DNA of 64,000 nucleotides from Cryobacterium sp. PH31-O1 (GTDB lineage Bacteria > Actinomycetota > Actinomycetes > Actinomycetales > Microbacteriaceae), in contig NZ_JASITB010000001.1 of NCBI RefSeq assembly GCF_030063455.1, positions 248,001 to 312,000 of the forward strand, written 5' to 3'. Shown one piece after another: positions 7,428 through 16,868 of this stretch. Positions within the stretch are counted from its first letter, which is position 1, and every line of letters starts with the position of its first letter. A program made the translations under genes and the position numbers. The notes below the pieces were generated by a model. That model saw only the letters and a program-made list of their open reading frames with translations. It did not search any database and was not told the DNA's origin.

Positions 7428-9259
7428 CTGCGGCCGAGGCGTCGCCGCAGCAGGTCGATGCGCATTTGCAGCTGGGTCACGCTGGCCTGGGCGACGGCTG
7501 GCCCGCCACAGATCCGACGCATCTCGGCGTGGATCATGCCATGCGGCTCGTTGGCCAGCTTCGACCACATGCCCACAAGGCTTGACAGCAGGGTGCGCTG
7601 TTCCTTGAGCGTGCGGTACAGCGGCGGCGGCTCGAGCGGGGCGATGTCGCCGGTGACCGGATCTTTACGCTTGTCGGTCGACCGCTTGGACTGACGGGAC
7701 TGGCGTTGACGGAGCAACTCTGACACCTGCTCCGGTTCGAGCAGACCCGGGATACCGATGAAGTCGAATTCCTCATCGGTGCCGGGTTCGGCGAGCTCTC
7801 CGAATTCATCACCGTCGAACATGACCATGTCGAAGGTCGCCTGTGAGTCGAGGGCTTGCCAGGTGAAATCATCCAGGCCAAGGTCATCGGACGCTTTGTC
7901 GTCCTTGTTCGCTGCGGCGACCATGGCATCTTCGGGGTTGTACATGCCATCGTCGCCGTCTTCACGGTTGCTGCGATCGAGGGCGTGGTCACGTTCCAGT
8001 TCGAGCGCGTTGGCCAGGCTGAGCAGCCCGGGAACGTTCGGCAGAAAAATGGATGCCGTCTCGCCGCGACGGCGGGCACGCACGAAGCGGCCGATGGCCT
8101 GAGCAAAGTAGAGCGGCGTGGCCGCACTGGTCGCGTAGACGCCGACAGCGAGGCGCGGTACATCGACGCCCTCCGACACCATCCGCACGGCAACCATCCA
8201 CCGCCGGGTGTTCTTGGAGAACTCGTCGATCCGGTCGCTGGCTTCTTTCTCGTCGGAGAGCACGATCGTGACGGGTTCACCGCAGATGTCCTCGAGGATG
8301 ACCGCGTAGGCGCGTGCGGTGGTCTGGTCGGTGGCGATGACGAGGCCACCGGCATCCGGAATACCATGCCGTACCTCGGTCAGGCGCGAATTCGCGGCGC
8401 GCAGCACCGAGGGAATCCACTGCCCGCTGGGCTCGAGAGCGGTGCGCCAGGCCTGGCTCGTGATGTCTTTGGTGTTGCCCTCGCCGAGTTTGGCTTCCAT
8501 CTCGTCGCCGGCGCGGGTGCGCCATTTCATGTGCCCGGCGTAGACCATGAACATGACCGGGCGCACCACGCCGTCGGCGAGGGCCCGGCCGTATCCGTAG
8601 GCGTAATCGCTCTGCGACATGCGGATGCCGTGCTTGTCGGGCAGGTAGCTGACGAACGGAATCGGCGACGTGTCTGACCGGAACGGGGTACCGGTCAGTG
8701 ACAGCCTGCGTGTGGCCGGGCCGAACGCCTCGCGGATCGCATCGCCCCAGCTCAGGGCGTCTCCCCCATGATGGATCTCATCGAGAATGACCAGGGTGCG
8801 ACTCGACTCGGTGAGCTGCTTATGCAGGGCGGCGCGCGCTGCAACCTGGGCGTACGTGACGACAACCCCGTGATAATGGCTGCCGTAACTGCGGTCGGCG
8901 TTCTTGAACATAGGGTCGAGACGGATGCCCGCGCGCGCCGCGGCATCCGCCCACTGGTTCTTGAGATGCTCGGTCGGGGCGACGACGGTGATGCGGTCGA
9001 TCGTTCGCCGGGACCGGAGTTCGGCCGCCAGGCGCAGGGCGAACGTGGTCTTGCCGGCACCGGGCGTGGCCGCGGCGAGGAAGTCGCGTGGTTCGTGCAC
9101 GAAGTAGGCTTCGAGCGCTTCGGCCTGCCAGGCCCGCAGCTTGCCGGCGGTGCCCCAGGCCGCGCGTTCGGGGAAGGACGGCGAGAGGTGTTCGGCTGCA
9201 CTCGTTCCCTGCGCGGGACCGAAAACCGATGGAGTATTCACTTCTGCCAAATCTACCAA
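7424..9259 (-). CDS. DEAD/DEAH-box superfamily 2 helicase
   Basis: This 611-residue ATP-dependent helicase has a Q-like RAWQAEAL segment, Walker A TPGAGKT (65-71), Walker B DEIH (160-163), motif III LTGTPFRSD, and motif VI QAIGRFVRAR near residue 385. The layout resembles XPB/RadD-like SF2 enzymes common in Actinobacteria. The C-terminal 200 residues are acidic and then basic (Arg/Lys/Gln-rich around 525-545) without a known domain. A role in DNA repair or nucleic-acid remodelling is inferred from the family. It is divergent from the SGNH hydrolase gene, 67 bp away. Confidence 0.88.
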   Translation of the reverse strand: MVDLAEVNTPSVFGPAQGTSAAEHLSPSFPERAAWGTAGKLRAWQAEALEAYFVHEPRDFLAAATPGAGKTTFALRLAAELRSRRTIDRITVVAPTEHLKNQWADAAARAGIRLDPMFKNADRSYGSHYHGVVVTYAQVAARAALHKQLTESSRTLVILDEIHHGGDALSWGDAIREAFGPATRRLSLTGTPFRSDTSPIPFVSYLPDKHGIRMSQSDYAYGYGRALADGVVRPVMFMVYAGHMKWRTRAGDEMEAKLGEGNTKDITSQAWRTALEPSGQWIPSVLRAANSRLTEVRHGIPDAGGLVIATDQTTARAYAVILEDICGEPVTIVLSDEKEASDRIDEFSKNTRRWMVAVRMVSEGVDVPRLAVGVYATSAATPLYFAQAIGRFVRARRRGETASIFLPNVPGLLSLANALELERDHALDRSNREDGDDGMYNPEDAMVAAANKDDKASDDLGLDDFTWQALDSQATFDMVMFDGDEFGELAEPGTDEEFDFIGIPGLLEPEQVSELLRQRQSRQSKRSTDKRKDPVTGDIAPLEPPPLYRTLKEQRTLLSSLVGMWSKLANEPHGMIHAEMRRICGGPAVAQASVTQLQMRIDLLRRRLGRS

Positions 9260-9326
9260 AGGCCGCCGACCTTCGCGTGCGCACCCAGGTTCGACGAGCG
9301 TCAGGATGTTCAGACAGACTGGTCTG

Positions 9327-10115
9327 ATGACGAAGCAACAGCATCCATGGTCACGCTACGTCGCACTCGGTGATTCGTTCACCGAGGGCATCGGCGATCC
9401 CGAAGGGCAGAGCCCCGGCGGGCACCGAGGCTGGGCTGACCGGGTCGCCGAGATTCTGAGCGACGGCACCGATGATTTCGCCTACGCCAACCTCGCCGTG
9501 CGCGGAAAACTCATCAGGCAGATTGCCGACGAACAGATCGAGCCGGCCCTGGCTCTGCGCCCCGACCTGATCACCATCTCGGCCGGTGGCAATGACGTGA
9601 TTCGACCGGGAACCGACCCGGATTTCATTGCGGCGCGCTGTGACGAAGCGATCTCGCGGCTGAGTCGGGACGGTGCGACGGTCGTTCTGTTCACCGGCGC
9701 CGATGTGGGCTTCTCCCCTGTTTTTCGCAGCATCCGCGGCAAGGTCGCGATCTACAACGAGAATTTGCGGGCGATCGCCACGAAATACGACTGCATCGTG
9801 GCCGACATGTGGCAGCTGACTGAGATCCAGGACCCGCGCATGTGGGCGCCCGACCGGCTGCACCTGAACGCGCTCGGTCACCACACGGTGGCTCGCATGG
9901 TGCTGCAGACCCTGAACGTGAAGAATTCCCTTGAGCCGAGTGCACCAGAGCCGATGCCGGGCACCAGCTGGCGTCAGGCGCGCACCGAAGACTTCGCCTG
10001 GGCGCGCGAGTATCTGGTGCCGTGGGTGCTGCGCCGGGTGAGGCACCAGTCTTCCGGCGACCACGTGCTGCCCAAGCGACCGGAGGCAGGCCCGTTCACC
10101 CTGCCGCCGGTCTGA
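9327..10115 (+). CDS. SGNH/GDSL-family hydrolase
   Basis: The 262-residue protein begins MTKQQHPWSRYVALGDSFTEG. Family blocks are present: GDS with nucleophile Ser17, the Gly of block II in NLAVRG (about 60), GGND (87-90), and DRLHLN with Asp176 and His179. There is no signal peptide, so it is probably a cytoplasmic esterase or lipase of the GDSL type; the substrate is unknown. The start was chosen at the first Met before the catalytic block, because the longer frame overlaps the divergent helicase gene. A GC-rich palindromic stretch follows the stop. Confidence 0.88.
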   Translation: MTKQQHPWSRYVALGDSFTEGIGDPEGQSPGGHRGWADRVAEILSDGTDDFAYANLAVRGKLIRQIADEQIEPALALRPDLITISAGGNDVIRPGTDPDFIAARCDEAISRLSRDGATVVLFTGADVGFSPVFRSIRGKVAIYNENLRAIATKYDCIVADMWQLTEIQDPRMWAPDRLHLNALGHHTVARMVLQTLNVKNSLEPSAPEPMPGTSWRQARTEDFAWAREYLVPWVLRRVRHQSSGDHVLPKRPEAGPFTLPPV

Positions 10116-10130
10116 CCCGAGTTCTCGCGG

Positions 10131-10223
10131 TCGGGGCCCGGGCCCGGGCCCGGGGCCCAGTTTATAAGCTGGGCCCGTGGACGGGGCCCGGGCCCCGGTC
10201 AGGTCAGGTCAGGTCAGATCAGG
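10131..10223. repeat. GGGCCC-rich palindromic cluster and GGTCA pentanucleotide repeat
   Basis: Between two convergent genes lies a run of overlapping GGGCCC units (about 10136-10200). It includes the hairpin GGGCCCAG-N8-CTGGGCCC at 10153-10176 and can also form a larger fold. It is followed by four tandem GGTCA units and a variant GATCA (10197-10221). The last unit contains the stop codon of the siderophore gene (10219-10221, minus strand). The hairpin may terminate both genes; the rest looks like simple-sequence expansion. Confidence 0.8.
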
Positions 10224-12531
10224 CTCGAAAACGTGCGATCGGATTCACGAGGGTTCCGGCGAGCTGCAGCGATGCTGACGGGTCGGTCAGATCGAGCATC
10301 TGCTTGTTGTTGCGCAGCTGCAGGCGATTGAGGCAGGACAGCGGGAACTCCGCGGCGAACAGGTCGTGCCGGGCGAATTCGGCGGCCAGCTCTGGCGCCC
10401 CGCTCTGGTAATCGGTGATCGTCTCAGCGACGAGGGCCCAGAAGTCGTCCTCGGGCAGCACCGCGCCGGCGCTGCCGGTGTCGTCGGCGAGGATGTCCGC
10501 AAGGAACCGAAAGAAGCAGTCGAACACATCGGTGAAGATGGTCAGTACGTGTTCCTCGGTGGGTACCTTCACCCGGATGCGGCGTACCTGCTCTGGCAGG
10601 GGCATCCGCTCGCCGAGCACCACGATCTCTTCGGCAATGTCCTTCATCAGGATGCGCACCGGGATACCGTTTTCGAGCACGAGGATGACGTTTTCGCCGT
10701 GTGGCATGTATGCGAGCTCATAGGCGTACAGGCAGTGCACGAGCGGCACGAGGTAGGCGCGCAGGTAGCGGCGAATCCAGTCGGCTGCGTCAAGACCGGA
10801 CTGAGTGATCAGCGCGGCGACCAGCGGCCGACCGGCCTGGTCACGGTGCAACAGGCTCGCCATCGTGGCTACGCGTTCGCTGGGGGCGAGCTGGCGAACC
10901 GGACTCTCCCGCCACAGCGCGGACAGCATCTTCTGGTACGGCGACCCGGCCGGGGCGGCTGCCTCGTAGTACCGGTTGTGGTAGCCGACCGCTGCCACCT
11001 CGCGCAGAATCCCGAACCGCGACTGCTGCAGCTGCGGGTCGTTCTGCACAAGGTCATGAAGCCAATCGTTGATGGCGGGCGTGTGCTCCATGTACTGCGG
11101 CGACAACCCGCGCATGAAGCCCATGTTCAATACCGACAACGCGGTTTTGACGAAGCAGCGCTCGGGTGCGTCACGGTTGAAGAAGGTACGAATCGACTGC
11201 TGGGCCTGGTAACGGTCGAGACCGGCGCCGAGGTAGACCACGTCCTGCCGGGCGATATCGGCGGCGAGGGTAACGGTGAGCTTGTTCTCCCACTGCCAGG
11301 GGTGCACCGGCATGAACAGGTAGTCGGCGGCGTCGAGCCCGAGCGATTCGAGGCGGGCGCTGAACAAGACGAGAGTCTGCGAACCGAGTTCCTGCCGCAG
11401 ATGCCCGTCGTAGCTGAGATGGCTGCTCGCGCTGAACACGGCATTGCGGGAGGTGACGGCCAGCCAGGCGAGGTGCACCGGCGCGCCGGTTTCCGGGGCA
11501 TAGGCGAGGTAGTCGCCGAGCCCGAAGCCGAGGCGGCCGTTGTTGGCAACGAAGCAGGGATGTCCCTCGGTCATCGACCGTTCCATCCGCTGGCCGAACG
11601 TCGCCGCTTCAACGGTCGGGTCGACGAGTTCCGCCGCGGTCGGTGCGGGCTGATCGAGCTTGTAGGCGCCGCCGGCCAGCGTGCTGCTGATCTCCTCGAG
11701 GTACATCGGCAGTACCTCGTCGGAGATGCCCAGGGTGCCCCGAAACTCGAGAATAAACTCGAGGGCGTCGAGCGGCAGATCGACACCGGCTCGCAGACGA
11801 CGGATGCCCTCGCCTCGGATGCCCCAATGATCAAGCGCGCGCTGGGTTGCCCCGAACCGATATTCGGTGCGGCCGTCGTCGCTGGTCAGGGAGAATTCGC
11901 CGCCGACGGCCGTCGGAGTAAGCAGTCGTTCGTGGGAGAACTCGGCGATGGCCTTACCCACCAGATGCCGGGTAGCCGCTTGCCACCGAGCGGGAGTCAG
12001 GTAGCCGGGTGTGGGGTGGGCGCGGGCGGCATCGAAGCCGGCGCGAGTGCAGAAGCTGAGCCAGGCATCCTTGTCGGCAAGGTGGATGACCGCGGCCTTA
12101 CGAAACCCGGTCGCCGCGTTCAGGATGTGGATCTTCTCGTTGCGCACGTCGGGTTCGACGACAATTCGTTCGGTCTGCGGATCGGCGAAGAGGTACGCGA
12201 GCACGGCGGTCATGGCCGAGCGGCTGAAGCCGGGTACCGGCACCGATGTGGGGGCGACCAGCAGGTGCATTCCCACGTCTCCCGGCGCCGGTTCGTAATG
12301 GCTCCCAACCGCGTCAGTGCTGGGGTCGTAGCGTTCCATCAGGAACGACGGCGTGTCGCCCCGGAAGCCGAGGAGGGCCGTGTGGCCGACGCCGAGCGAC
12401 GCGTAGGCGCTGGCGACCTCGTCAACGCTGCTCTCCTGCATTCCCCAATACCGGGCACGGTCCTGGACCATCCAACCGTGCAGCAGAACGGCATCGGCCT
12501 GCGGGTCGACGGGGCGAAGGGTAAATGTCAT
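10219..12531 (-). CDS. Fused N-acyltransferase (GNAT) and IucA/IucC-type siderophore synthetase (DesC-DesD fusion)
   Basis: The 770-residue protein starts at ATG 12531, inside the ATGA overlap with the upstream hydroxylase gene; a longer frame to 12951 is antisense-like. Residues 1-160 are a GNAT domain of the IucB/DesC type (GVGHTALLGF, PGDVGMHLL, FADPQTERIVVEPD, NEKIHILNAAGF-like). Residues about 180-770 are an NIS synthetase with the EGHPCFVANNGRLGFG block, HPWQWENK, KTALSVLNMGFMRGLSP and HGEN..L motifs. Together it would acylate the N-hydroxydiamine and then condense units with ATP, the jobs done by two proteins (DesC, DesD) in Streptomyces. The product is probably desferrioxamine-like. 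Confidence 0.9.
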   Translation of the reverse strand: MTFTLRPVDPQADAVLLHGWMVQDRARYWGMQESSVDEVASAYASLGVGHTALLGFRGDTPSFLMERYDPSTDAVGSHYEPAPGDVGMHLLVAPTSVPVPGFSRSAMTAVLAYLFADPQTERIVVEPDVRNEKIHILNAATGFRKAAVIHLADKDAWLSFCTRAGFDAARAHPTPGYLTPARWQAATRHLVGKAIAEFSHERLLTPTAVGGEFSLTSDDGRTEYRFGATQRALDHWGIRGEGIRRLRAGVDLPLDALEFILEFRGTLGISDEVLPMYLEEISSTLAGGAYKLDQPAPTAAELVDPTVEAATFGQRMERSMTEGHPCFVANNGRLGFGLGDYLAYAPETGAPVHLAWLAVTSRNAVFSASSHLSYDGHLRQELGSQTLVLFSARLESLGLDAADYLFMPVHPWQWENKLTVTLAADIARQDVVYLGAGLDRYQAQQSIRTFFNRDAPERCFVKTALSVLNMGFMRGLSPQYMEHTPAINDWLHDLVQNDPQLQQSRFGILREVAAVGYHNRYYEAAAPAGSPYQKMLSALWRESPVRQLAPSERVATMASLLHRDQAGRPLVAALITQSGLDAADWIRRYLRAYLVPLVHCLYAYELAYMPHGENVILVLENGIPVRILMKDIAEEIVVLGERMPLPEQVRRIRVKVPTEEHVLTIFTDVFDCFFRFLADILADDTGSAGAVLPEDDFWALVAETITDYQSGAPELAAEFARHDLFAAEFPLSCLNRLQLRNNKQMLDLTDPSASLQLAGTLVNPIARFRA

Positions 12532-13889
12532 CGGATGGCTCCTGAATGCTCGGGAGCTGGCGCCCCAAAGTGTTGAAAGGCGATGCGGGATTCGACGGGG
12601 TAGTACTCCCAGCCGAGCATGTCGCGGATGATGCAGGAATTGCGGTACGCACCCATCCCGAGGTCGGGGGCGACCAGTCCGTGGGTGTGCAATTCGGCGT
12701 TTTGCACGTAAATCGCGCCCGGAAGTGCGGATGCCGCCGGCAATGTGCCGGTCGTGGTGCGCGCGTCGATGCGGTAGTCGGCGTCGGCTTGGAGCCGGCC
12801 ACGGTCGTCGCGGCTGATCTGCAGGTCGTCGAGAAAGGCGGGTTCGACGGCGCTGTAACCGGTGGCAAGCACGAGGCCCTCCGTGAGCAGGGTGAAGTCC
12901 TGCTCCTGCTCCTGCTGGGTGAATCGCAGGCTGTAGTGGAGGCCGTCCCACTCCGCGCCGGTCAGGGCCGAGTTGGTGAGCAACGTGGTGTTGACCGGAC
13001 CGCCGAGACTTTTCAGGTAGAGCAGGTCGTAGATATCGTTGATGAGGTCTTCGTTGATGCCCTTGTACAGATTTTTCTGGTCGGCGATGAGATCGTCACG
13101 GGTGGCCGCTGGCAGGGCCTGGAAATAGCCGGTGTACTCGGGCGACGTCATCTCGAGCGTGAGCTTGGCGTATTCGAGTGGGAAGAACCGCCCGGAGCGG
13201 GTCACCCAGGTCAGGTGGTAGTCGTGCGCATCGGCCTCCTGCAGGAGCTCGTAGTAGATCTCAGCGGCGCTCTGGCCGCCGCCGACAATGGTTATGTTGC
13301 GCATCCGCTGAAGGTCGGCCTTGTGCGAGACGTATTGGGCGTTATGGAACACCGGGCCAGGCAGTCCGGCGCAGCTCGCCGGTACGGACGGAGTCGTGCC
13401 GGTTCCGACAACGAGGCGGCGCGCGCGCACGAGTGCTCCCCCGGCCAGCCGCACCTGGTAATGGCCGGTCGAGTCGTCGAGGATGACCTTGTCGACGAAA
13501 CTGTCAAAGCGCACGTTCGGCAGTTGCTCGGCAACCCACTGGCAGTACTGGTTGTATTCGGCACGCAGCGGGTTGAAATTCTCCCGAATATAGAACGGGT
13601 AGATCCGTCCCGCTTCCTTGAGGTAATTCAAGAAGGAGTACGACGAGGTGGGGTCGGCGAGGGTGACGAGGTCGGCCAGGAAGGGGACCTGCAGGGTGCT
13701 GGTCTCAAGCATCATTCCGGGGTGCCAGTCGAAGCGAGCGGAGCATTCCAGGAACAGCCCGTTGAGCTCGCTGATCGGGGCCGAGAGGGCGGCGAGCCCC
13801 AGGTTGAACGGGCCCAACCCGATGCCGATGAAGTCATAAACCATGCCGGTATCGCCGGGAAGAGCGGCGGTTGCGGAGGAGTCAGACAT
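12528..13889 (-). CDS. desB: Lysine/cadaverine N-hydroxylase (DesB/IucD family)
   Basis: The 453-residue flavin N-hydroxylating monooxygenase has the FAD-binding GIGLGPFNL (22-30), the NADPH-binding GGGQSAAE (203-210) and the C-terminal LATGY motif. ATG 13889 has a GGAG ribosome binding site 9 nt upstream and overlaps desA by 8 nt; a later Met at residue 16 is an alternative. It converts a diamine such as cadaverine to its N-hydroxy form with NADPH and O2. The operon partners (lysine decarboxylase and acyltransferase-synthetase) favour cadaverine as substrate over free lysine. It is cotranscribed under an iron box. Confidence 0.9.
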   Translation of the reverse strand: MSDSSATAALPGDTGMVYDFIGIGLGPFNLGLAALSAPISELNGLFLECSARFDWHPGMMLETSTLQVPFLADLVTLADPTSSYSFLNYLKEAGRIYPFYIRENFNPLRAEYNQYCQWVAEQLPNVRFDSFVDKVILDDSTGHYQVRLAGGALVRARRLVVGTGTTPSVPASCAGLPGPVFHNAQYVSHKADLQRMRNITIVGGGQSAAEIYYELLQEADAHDYHLTWVTRSGRFFPLEYAKLTLEMTSPEYTGYFQALPAATRDDLIADQKNLYKGINEDLINDIYDLLYLKSLGGPVNTTLLTNSALTGAEWDGLHYSLRFTQQEQEQDFTLLTEGLVLATGYSAVEPAFLDDLQISRDDRGRLQADADYRIDARTTTGTLPAASALPGAIYVQNAELHTHGLVAPDLGMGAYRNSCIIRDMLGWEYYPVESRIAFQHFGAPAPEHSGAIR

Positions 13890-15435
13890 GTGCCTGCTCC
13901 AGTTCTGCCACCAGAAAGCGGGTGCCGTGGTGGCGGATGAGCCCGAGTACGTGCTCGAGATCAGCCAAAGTGGTCTCGGCGTTGAGCAGCGTGAACTTGA
14001 GGTAGTGGCGTCCGGCCACCGTGGTTCCGGCGACCACGGCCTCGCCGGAACCGAACAGGGCACTGCGCACGTGCTGGTTGAGCTTGTCGATGAGATCCTC
14101 ACGGCCGTCCGCAGCGACCGCCGCCGGTCGGTAACGGAAGACCAGCGTGCTGAGGGCCGGCGCCACAACCACCTCAAAGTCGGGGTCGCGATCGAGCACC
14201 AGGTAGGTGCGCTGCGCCAGATCGATCACAGCGTCGAGCAGAGCACCGATCCCGTCAGCCCCCATGGTGCGCAGCGTCAGCCAGAGTTTGAGTGCGTCGA
14301 AGCGCCGCGTCGTCTGGATGCTCTTGTCCACCTGGTTGGGCACCACCATCGAGGCGGTGCGCGGGTTGAGGTAGTCGGCATGGTGGGTGACATGACCGAG
14401 CATGGCACCGTCGCGCACAATCAAGGCGCTGGAACTGACCGGCTGAAAAAAGGTCTTGTGATAGTCGACGGTTACAGAGTCGGCGTGTTCGATGCCGTTC
14501 AGGCGCGAGCGGTTCCGGCTGGAAGTGAGCAGTCCGCCCCCGTAGGCGGCATCGACGTGCATCCACGCGCCACTGGCGCTGCAGATCCCGCTGATTTCCG
14601 AGAGCGGATCGATGCTTCCGAAGTCGGTCGTGCCGGCGGTCGCGACGACGGCCATCGGCACGAGGCCTGCCTCGACGCACTCGGCGATGGCGACAGCGAG
14701 AGCGTCGACGTCCATGCGCTTGGCGGCATCCGTCTGCACGGCCACGACGGCGTCGAAGCCGAGGCCGAGGGTAGACGCTGCGGTACGGATACTGAAGTGG
14801 CTCACCTGCGAGGTAAAGATGCGCAGCCGCGCCAGCACGTCGGGAAGACGCAGTTCGTTCGGCAGGGCTTCCCGCCGCATCTGGTCGAAGACCCGGTTGC
14901 GGGCCACGAGCAGTGCCTGCAGGTTCGATTGGCTTCCGCCGCTGGTGAAGACTCCGTCAGCGCGGGGGCCGAGGCCGAGACGGCCGGCGGTCCAGTCGAC
15001 CAGGTGACGTTCCATCAGGGTCGCCCCGATGCTCTGGTCCCAGGTGTCCATCGAGGAGTTCACGGCGGTGAGCAACGCTTCGCCGACCAGCGCGGGGATG
15101 ACGACGGGGCAGTTCAGATGGGCGACGTACCTGACGTCGTGAAAGTACACGGCGTCGCGCAGGTAAAGACGCTCGACCTCAGCGAGGGCCGCAGCGCCGG
15201 TTGGCAGCGGCTGGTCGAGGTCGACTGCGGCGACCTCGATGCGCAGCTCGGCCGGGGTGATCCCTGTGAACGGCGCGTCGACGCCCGCAACCTGTTTTGA
15301 CACGGCGCTGAGGCCCCGGCCGAGTTCTTCTTCGTAGCGGGCCAGGTTTTGGCCGTTGAACAATTGGTTTGCGGCCGCGCGGGTGGCCGCAGCACGGGCG
15401 GCGTTCGTGGTCGGCTCTTCAAGCAGCTTGGGCAC
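13882..15435 (-). CDS. desA: PLP-dependent lysine decarboxylase (DesA family)
   Basis: The 517-residue group II decarboxylase has the FTSGGSQSNLQAL substrate/PLP block (163-175), GTTDFGSIDP (268-277), the Asp295 HVDAAYGG motif and the PLP Lys327 in DYHKTFF. It starts at GTG 15435, seven nt after a strong AGGAGGAG ribosome binding site. It would produce cadaverine from lysine as the first siderophore step. It is the first gene of the operon, with an iron box about 50 bp upstream. DABA or tyrosine decarboxylase paralogues share these motifs, so substrate assignment relies on context. Confidence 0.9.
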   Translation of the reverse strand: MPKLLEEPTTNAARAAATRAAANQLFNGQNLARYEEELGRGLSAVSKQVAGVDAPFTGITPAELRIEVAAVDLDQPLPTGAAALAEVERLYLRDAVYFHDVRYVAHLNCPVVIPALVGEALLTAVNSSMDTWDQSIGATLMERHLVDWTAGRLGLGPRADGVFTSGGSQSNLQALLVARNRVFDQMRREALPNELRLPDVLARLRIFTSQVSHFSIRTAASTLGLGFDAVVAVQTDAAKRMDVDALAVAIAECVEAGLVPMAVVATAGTTDFGSIDPLSEISGICSASGAWMHVDAAYGGGLLTSSRNRSRLNGIEHADSVTVDYHKTFFQPVSSSALIVRDGAMLGHVTHHADYLNPRTASMVVPNQVDKSIQTTRRFDALKLWLTLRTMGADGIGALLDAVIDLAQRTYLVLDRDPDFEVVVAPALSTLVFRYRPAAVAADGREDLIDKLNQHVRSALFGSGEAVVAGTTVAGRHYLKFTLLNAETTLADLEHVLGLIRHHGTRFLVAELEQAHV

Positions 15436-15483
15436 AGAAATCTCCTCCTGTTGAACGCGGCAAGAAACACCAGCGCGAGTAAC

Positions 15484-15502
15484 TTAGGACAGCCTTACCT
15501 TA
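15484..15502. promoter_or_regulatory. IdeR/DtxR/DmdR-type iron box upstream of siderophore operon
   Basis: The 19-bp site TTAGGACAGCCTTACCTTA matches the actinobacterial iron-box consensus TTAGGTTAGGCTAACCTAA at 14 positions, including both outer half-sites. It lies 49-67 bp upstream of the desA start and overlaps the likely promoter (TAAG/TAAC elements), as expected for iron-dependent repression. Confidence 0.8.
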
Positions 15503-15622
15503 GTTACCCACTTTGAGGGACGTCAAATCGCCGTGTCATCCACGGTCACCCAGTTCCGGCTATCCCCGTCAGCATCGGCGCGCCTGCCACTGGCACCGGT
15601 CATGCCATCAGGGACGGTTCGG

Positions 15623-16864
15623 TCAGCCCGCCGCGAGTTCGCCAGGGTGGCCCATACGCCAGGCCGGGCCGGGATCGGTCAGGGTGCGTTGCAGCTTGAG
15701 CGGCACGGTCACCGTCGTCGGCGTTCCGCTGCCGATCGTGAACGACACTTCCCCCACCTCATCGCCCGCTCGGCCGAGCTGCACGTCAGCGGCCGCCGCG
15801 GCACCCGTGATCGGTGAGTCAGACCAGACCAGAACGGATGCCGCCCGCTCCGCGACGATGTCGCTCACGTCGCCCCACTCGGTCGTGTACCTGCCGAACA
15901 CGGCTCCGGCTTCAGCGAGCGTAACCTCGTGGAACCCGGGTTGCACGCTCGTGATGAGCGCCGAAATCGCAGAATTGACCTCGGAGTGCGTCTCTCCGCC
16001 GAGCACCACACCGACGAGGGTAACCGTGTCGGTTCCGACCGTGAAGTCGGTCGAGAACAACAGACAGGCACCGGCAACATCCGTGGTTCCCGTCTTGATG
16101 CCGTCGACGCCCTCACGGCCGAGAAGCTTGTTGGTGTTGGTGATGGTGCCGATGACGGGCAAGACCGCCGAGGGGAGGGCCACGATCTCTGCGAGGGCCG
16201 GATGGTCGACGACGAGCTTGCCGATCTCCACGAGGTCGGCTGGGCTGCTCACGCTCGACGAGGAGATGCCGCTGGTGTCGGCGACGCTGGTCTGAGCCAG
16301 GGAATTGCCAGCCAGCCAGACTTTCGCCGCTGCCAGATAGTTATCAACGGATCCGTACGCCCACACCGCGAGGGAGGCAGCATAGTTGTTGGCCGACGGC
16401 AGTAGCATCGCCTCGAAGGCCTGCCGCTGGGTGAGCACCATTCCAGAGACAACAGGAGCCACCGAACCGTTCTCAGCAACCACGTCGTAGTAAATATCCA
16501 CGTCGGCGTCGGTGAACGTGATGTCGGGCCCGGCTTCCCCGGCGCCGAGCGGCTTCGCATCGAGGATGACCAGGGCGGTGACCATCTTGGTGATACTCGC
16601 AATCGGAACGGTGTCCTGCACGCCGCTCGAAGCCAGAACGCCGGGAAAGCCGACCGCACCGATGGCGCTCGCACCGAAGGAAGGCCAGGTCGGTGCGGCT
16701 ACCGGCTGGCTGAGGTCTGCGGGCTGCACGATGGCCGCGGCGCTCGCGGGTACCGGAGCCAGATTGGTGGCACCGATATATCCGACGCCGCCCAGCATCA
16801 GGAGCACCATGCTGAAGACGGCCACTCGCCGCCGTTGGAGGACTACGCGCCGGGAGGGAGACAT
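15623..16864 (-). CDS. D-alanyl-D-alanine carboxypeptidase (class C, low-molecular-weight PBP)
   Basis: The 413-residue protein has a basic start and a transmembrane or signal segment (about 13-33). It carries the three serine-peptidase motifs of family S11: SITK with nucleophile Ser90, SAN (157-159), and KTG (257-259). It would trim the terminal D-Ala from peptidoglycan pentapeptides at the outer face of the membrane. The C-terminal 120 residues form a separate beta-rich region. It lies 4 bp after the TrmH gene on the same strand, so it may be cotranscribed with it. Confidence 0.88.
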   Translation of the reverse strand: MSPSRRVVLQRRRVAVFSMVLLMLGGVGYIGATNLAPVPASAAAIVQPADLSQPVAAPTWPSFGASAIGAVGFPGVLASSGVQDTVPIASITKMVTALVILDAKPLGAGEAGPDITFTDADVDIYYDVVAENGSVAPVVSGMVLTQRQAFEAMLLPSANNYAASLAVWAYGSVDNYLAAAKVWLAGNSLAQTSVADTSGISSSSVSSPADLVEIGKLVVDHPALAEIVALPSAVLPVIGTITNTNKLLGREGVDGIKTGTTDVAGACLLFSTDFTVGTDTVTLVGVVLGGETHSEVNSAISALITSVQPGFHEVTLAEAGAVFGRYTTEWGDVSDIVAERAASVLVWSDSPITGAAAAADVQLGRAGDEVGEVSFTIGSGTPTTVTVPLKLQRTLTDPGPAWRMGHPGELAAG

Positions 16865-16868
16865 CCGT

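Noticed and set aside
10366..12576. 736-codon plus-strand open frame
   Set aside because: Antisense to the siderophore synthetase, which has clear family motifs. Its Gly/Arg/Val-rich composition is typical of shadow frames in GC-rich DNA.
12546..13940. 464-codon plus-strand open frame
   Set aside because: Antisense to the N-hydroxylase gene, with no recognisable motif and biased composition.
13843..15300. 485-codon plus-strand open frame
   Set aside because: Antisense to the lysine decarboxylase gene; no domain.
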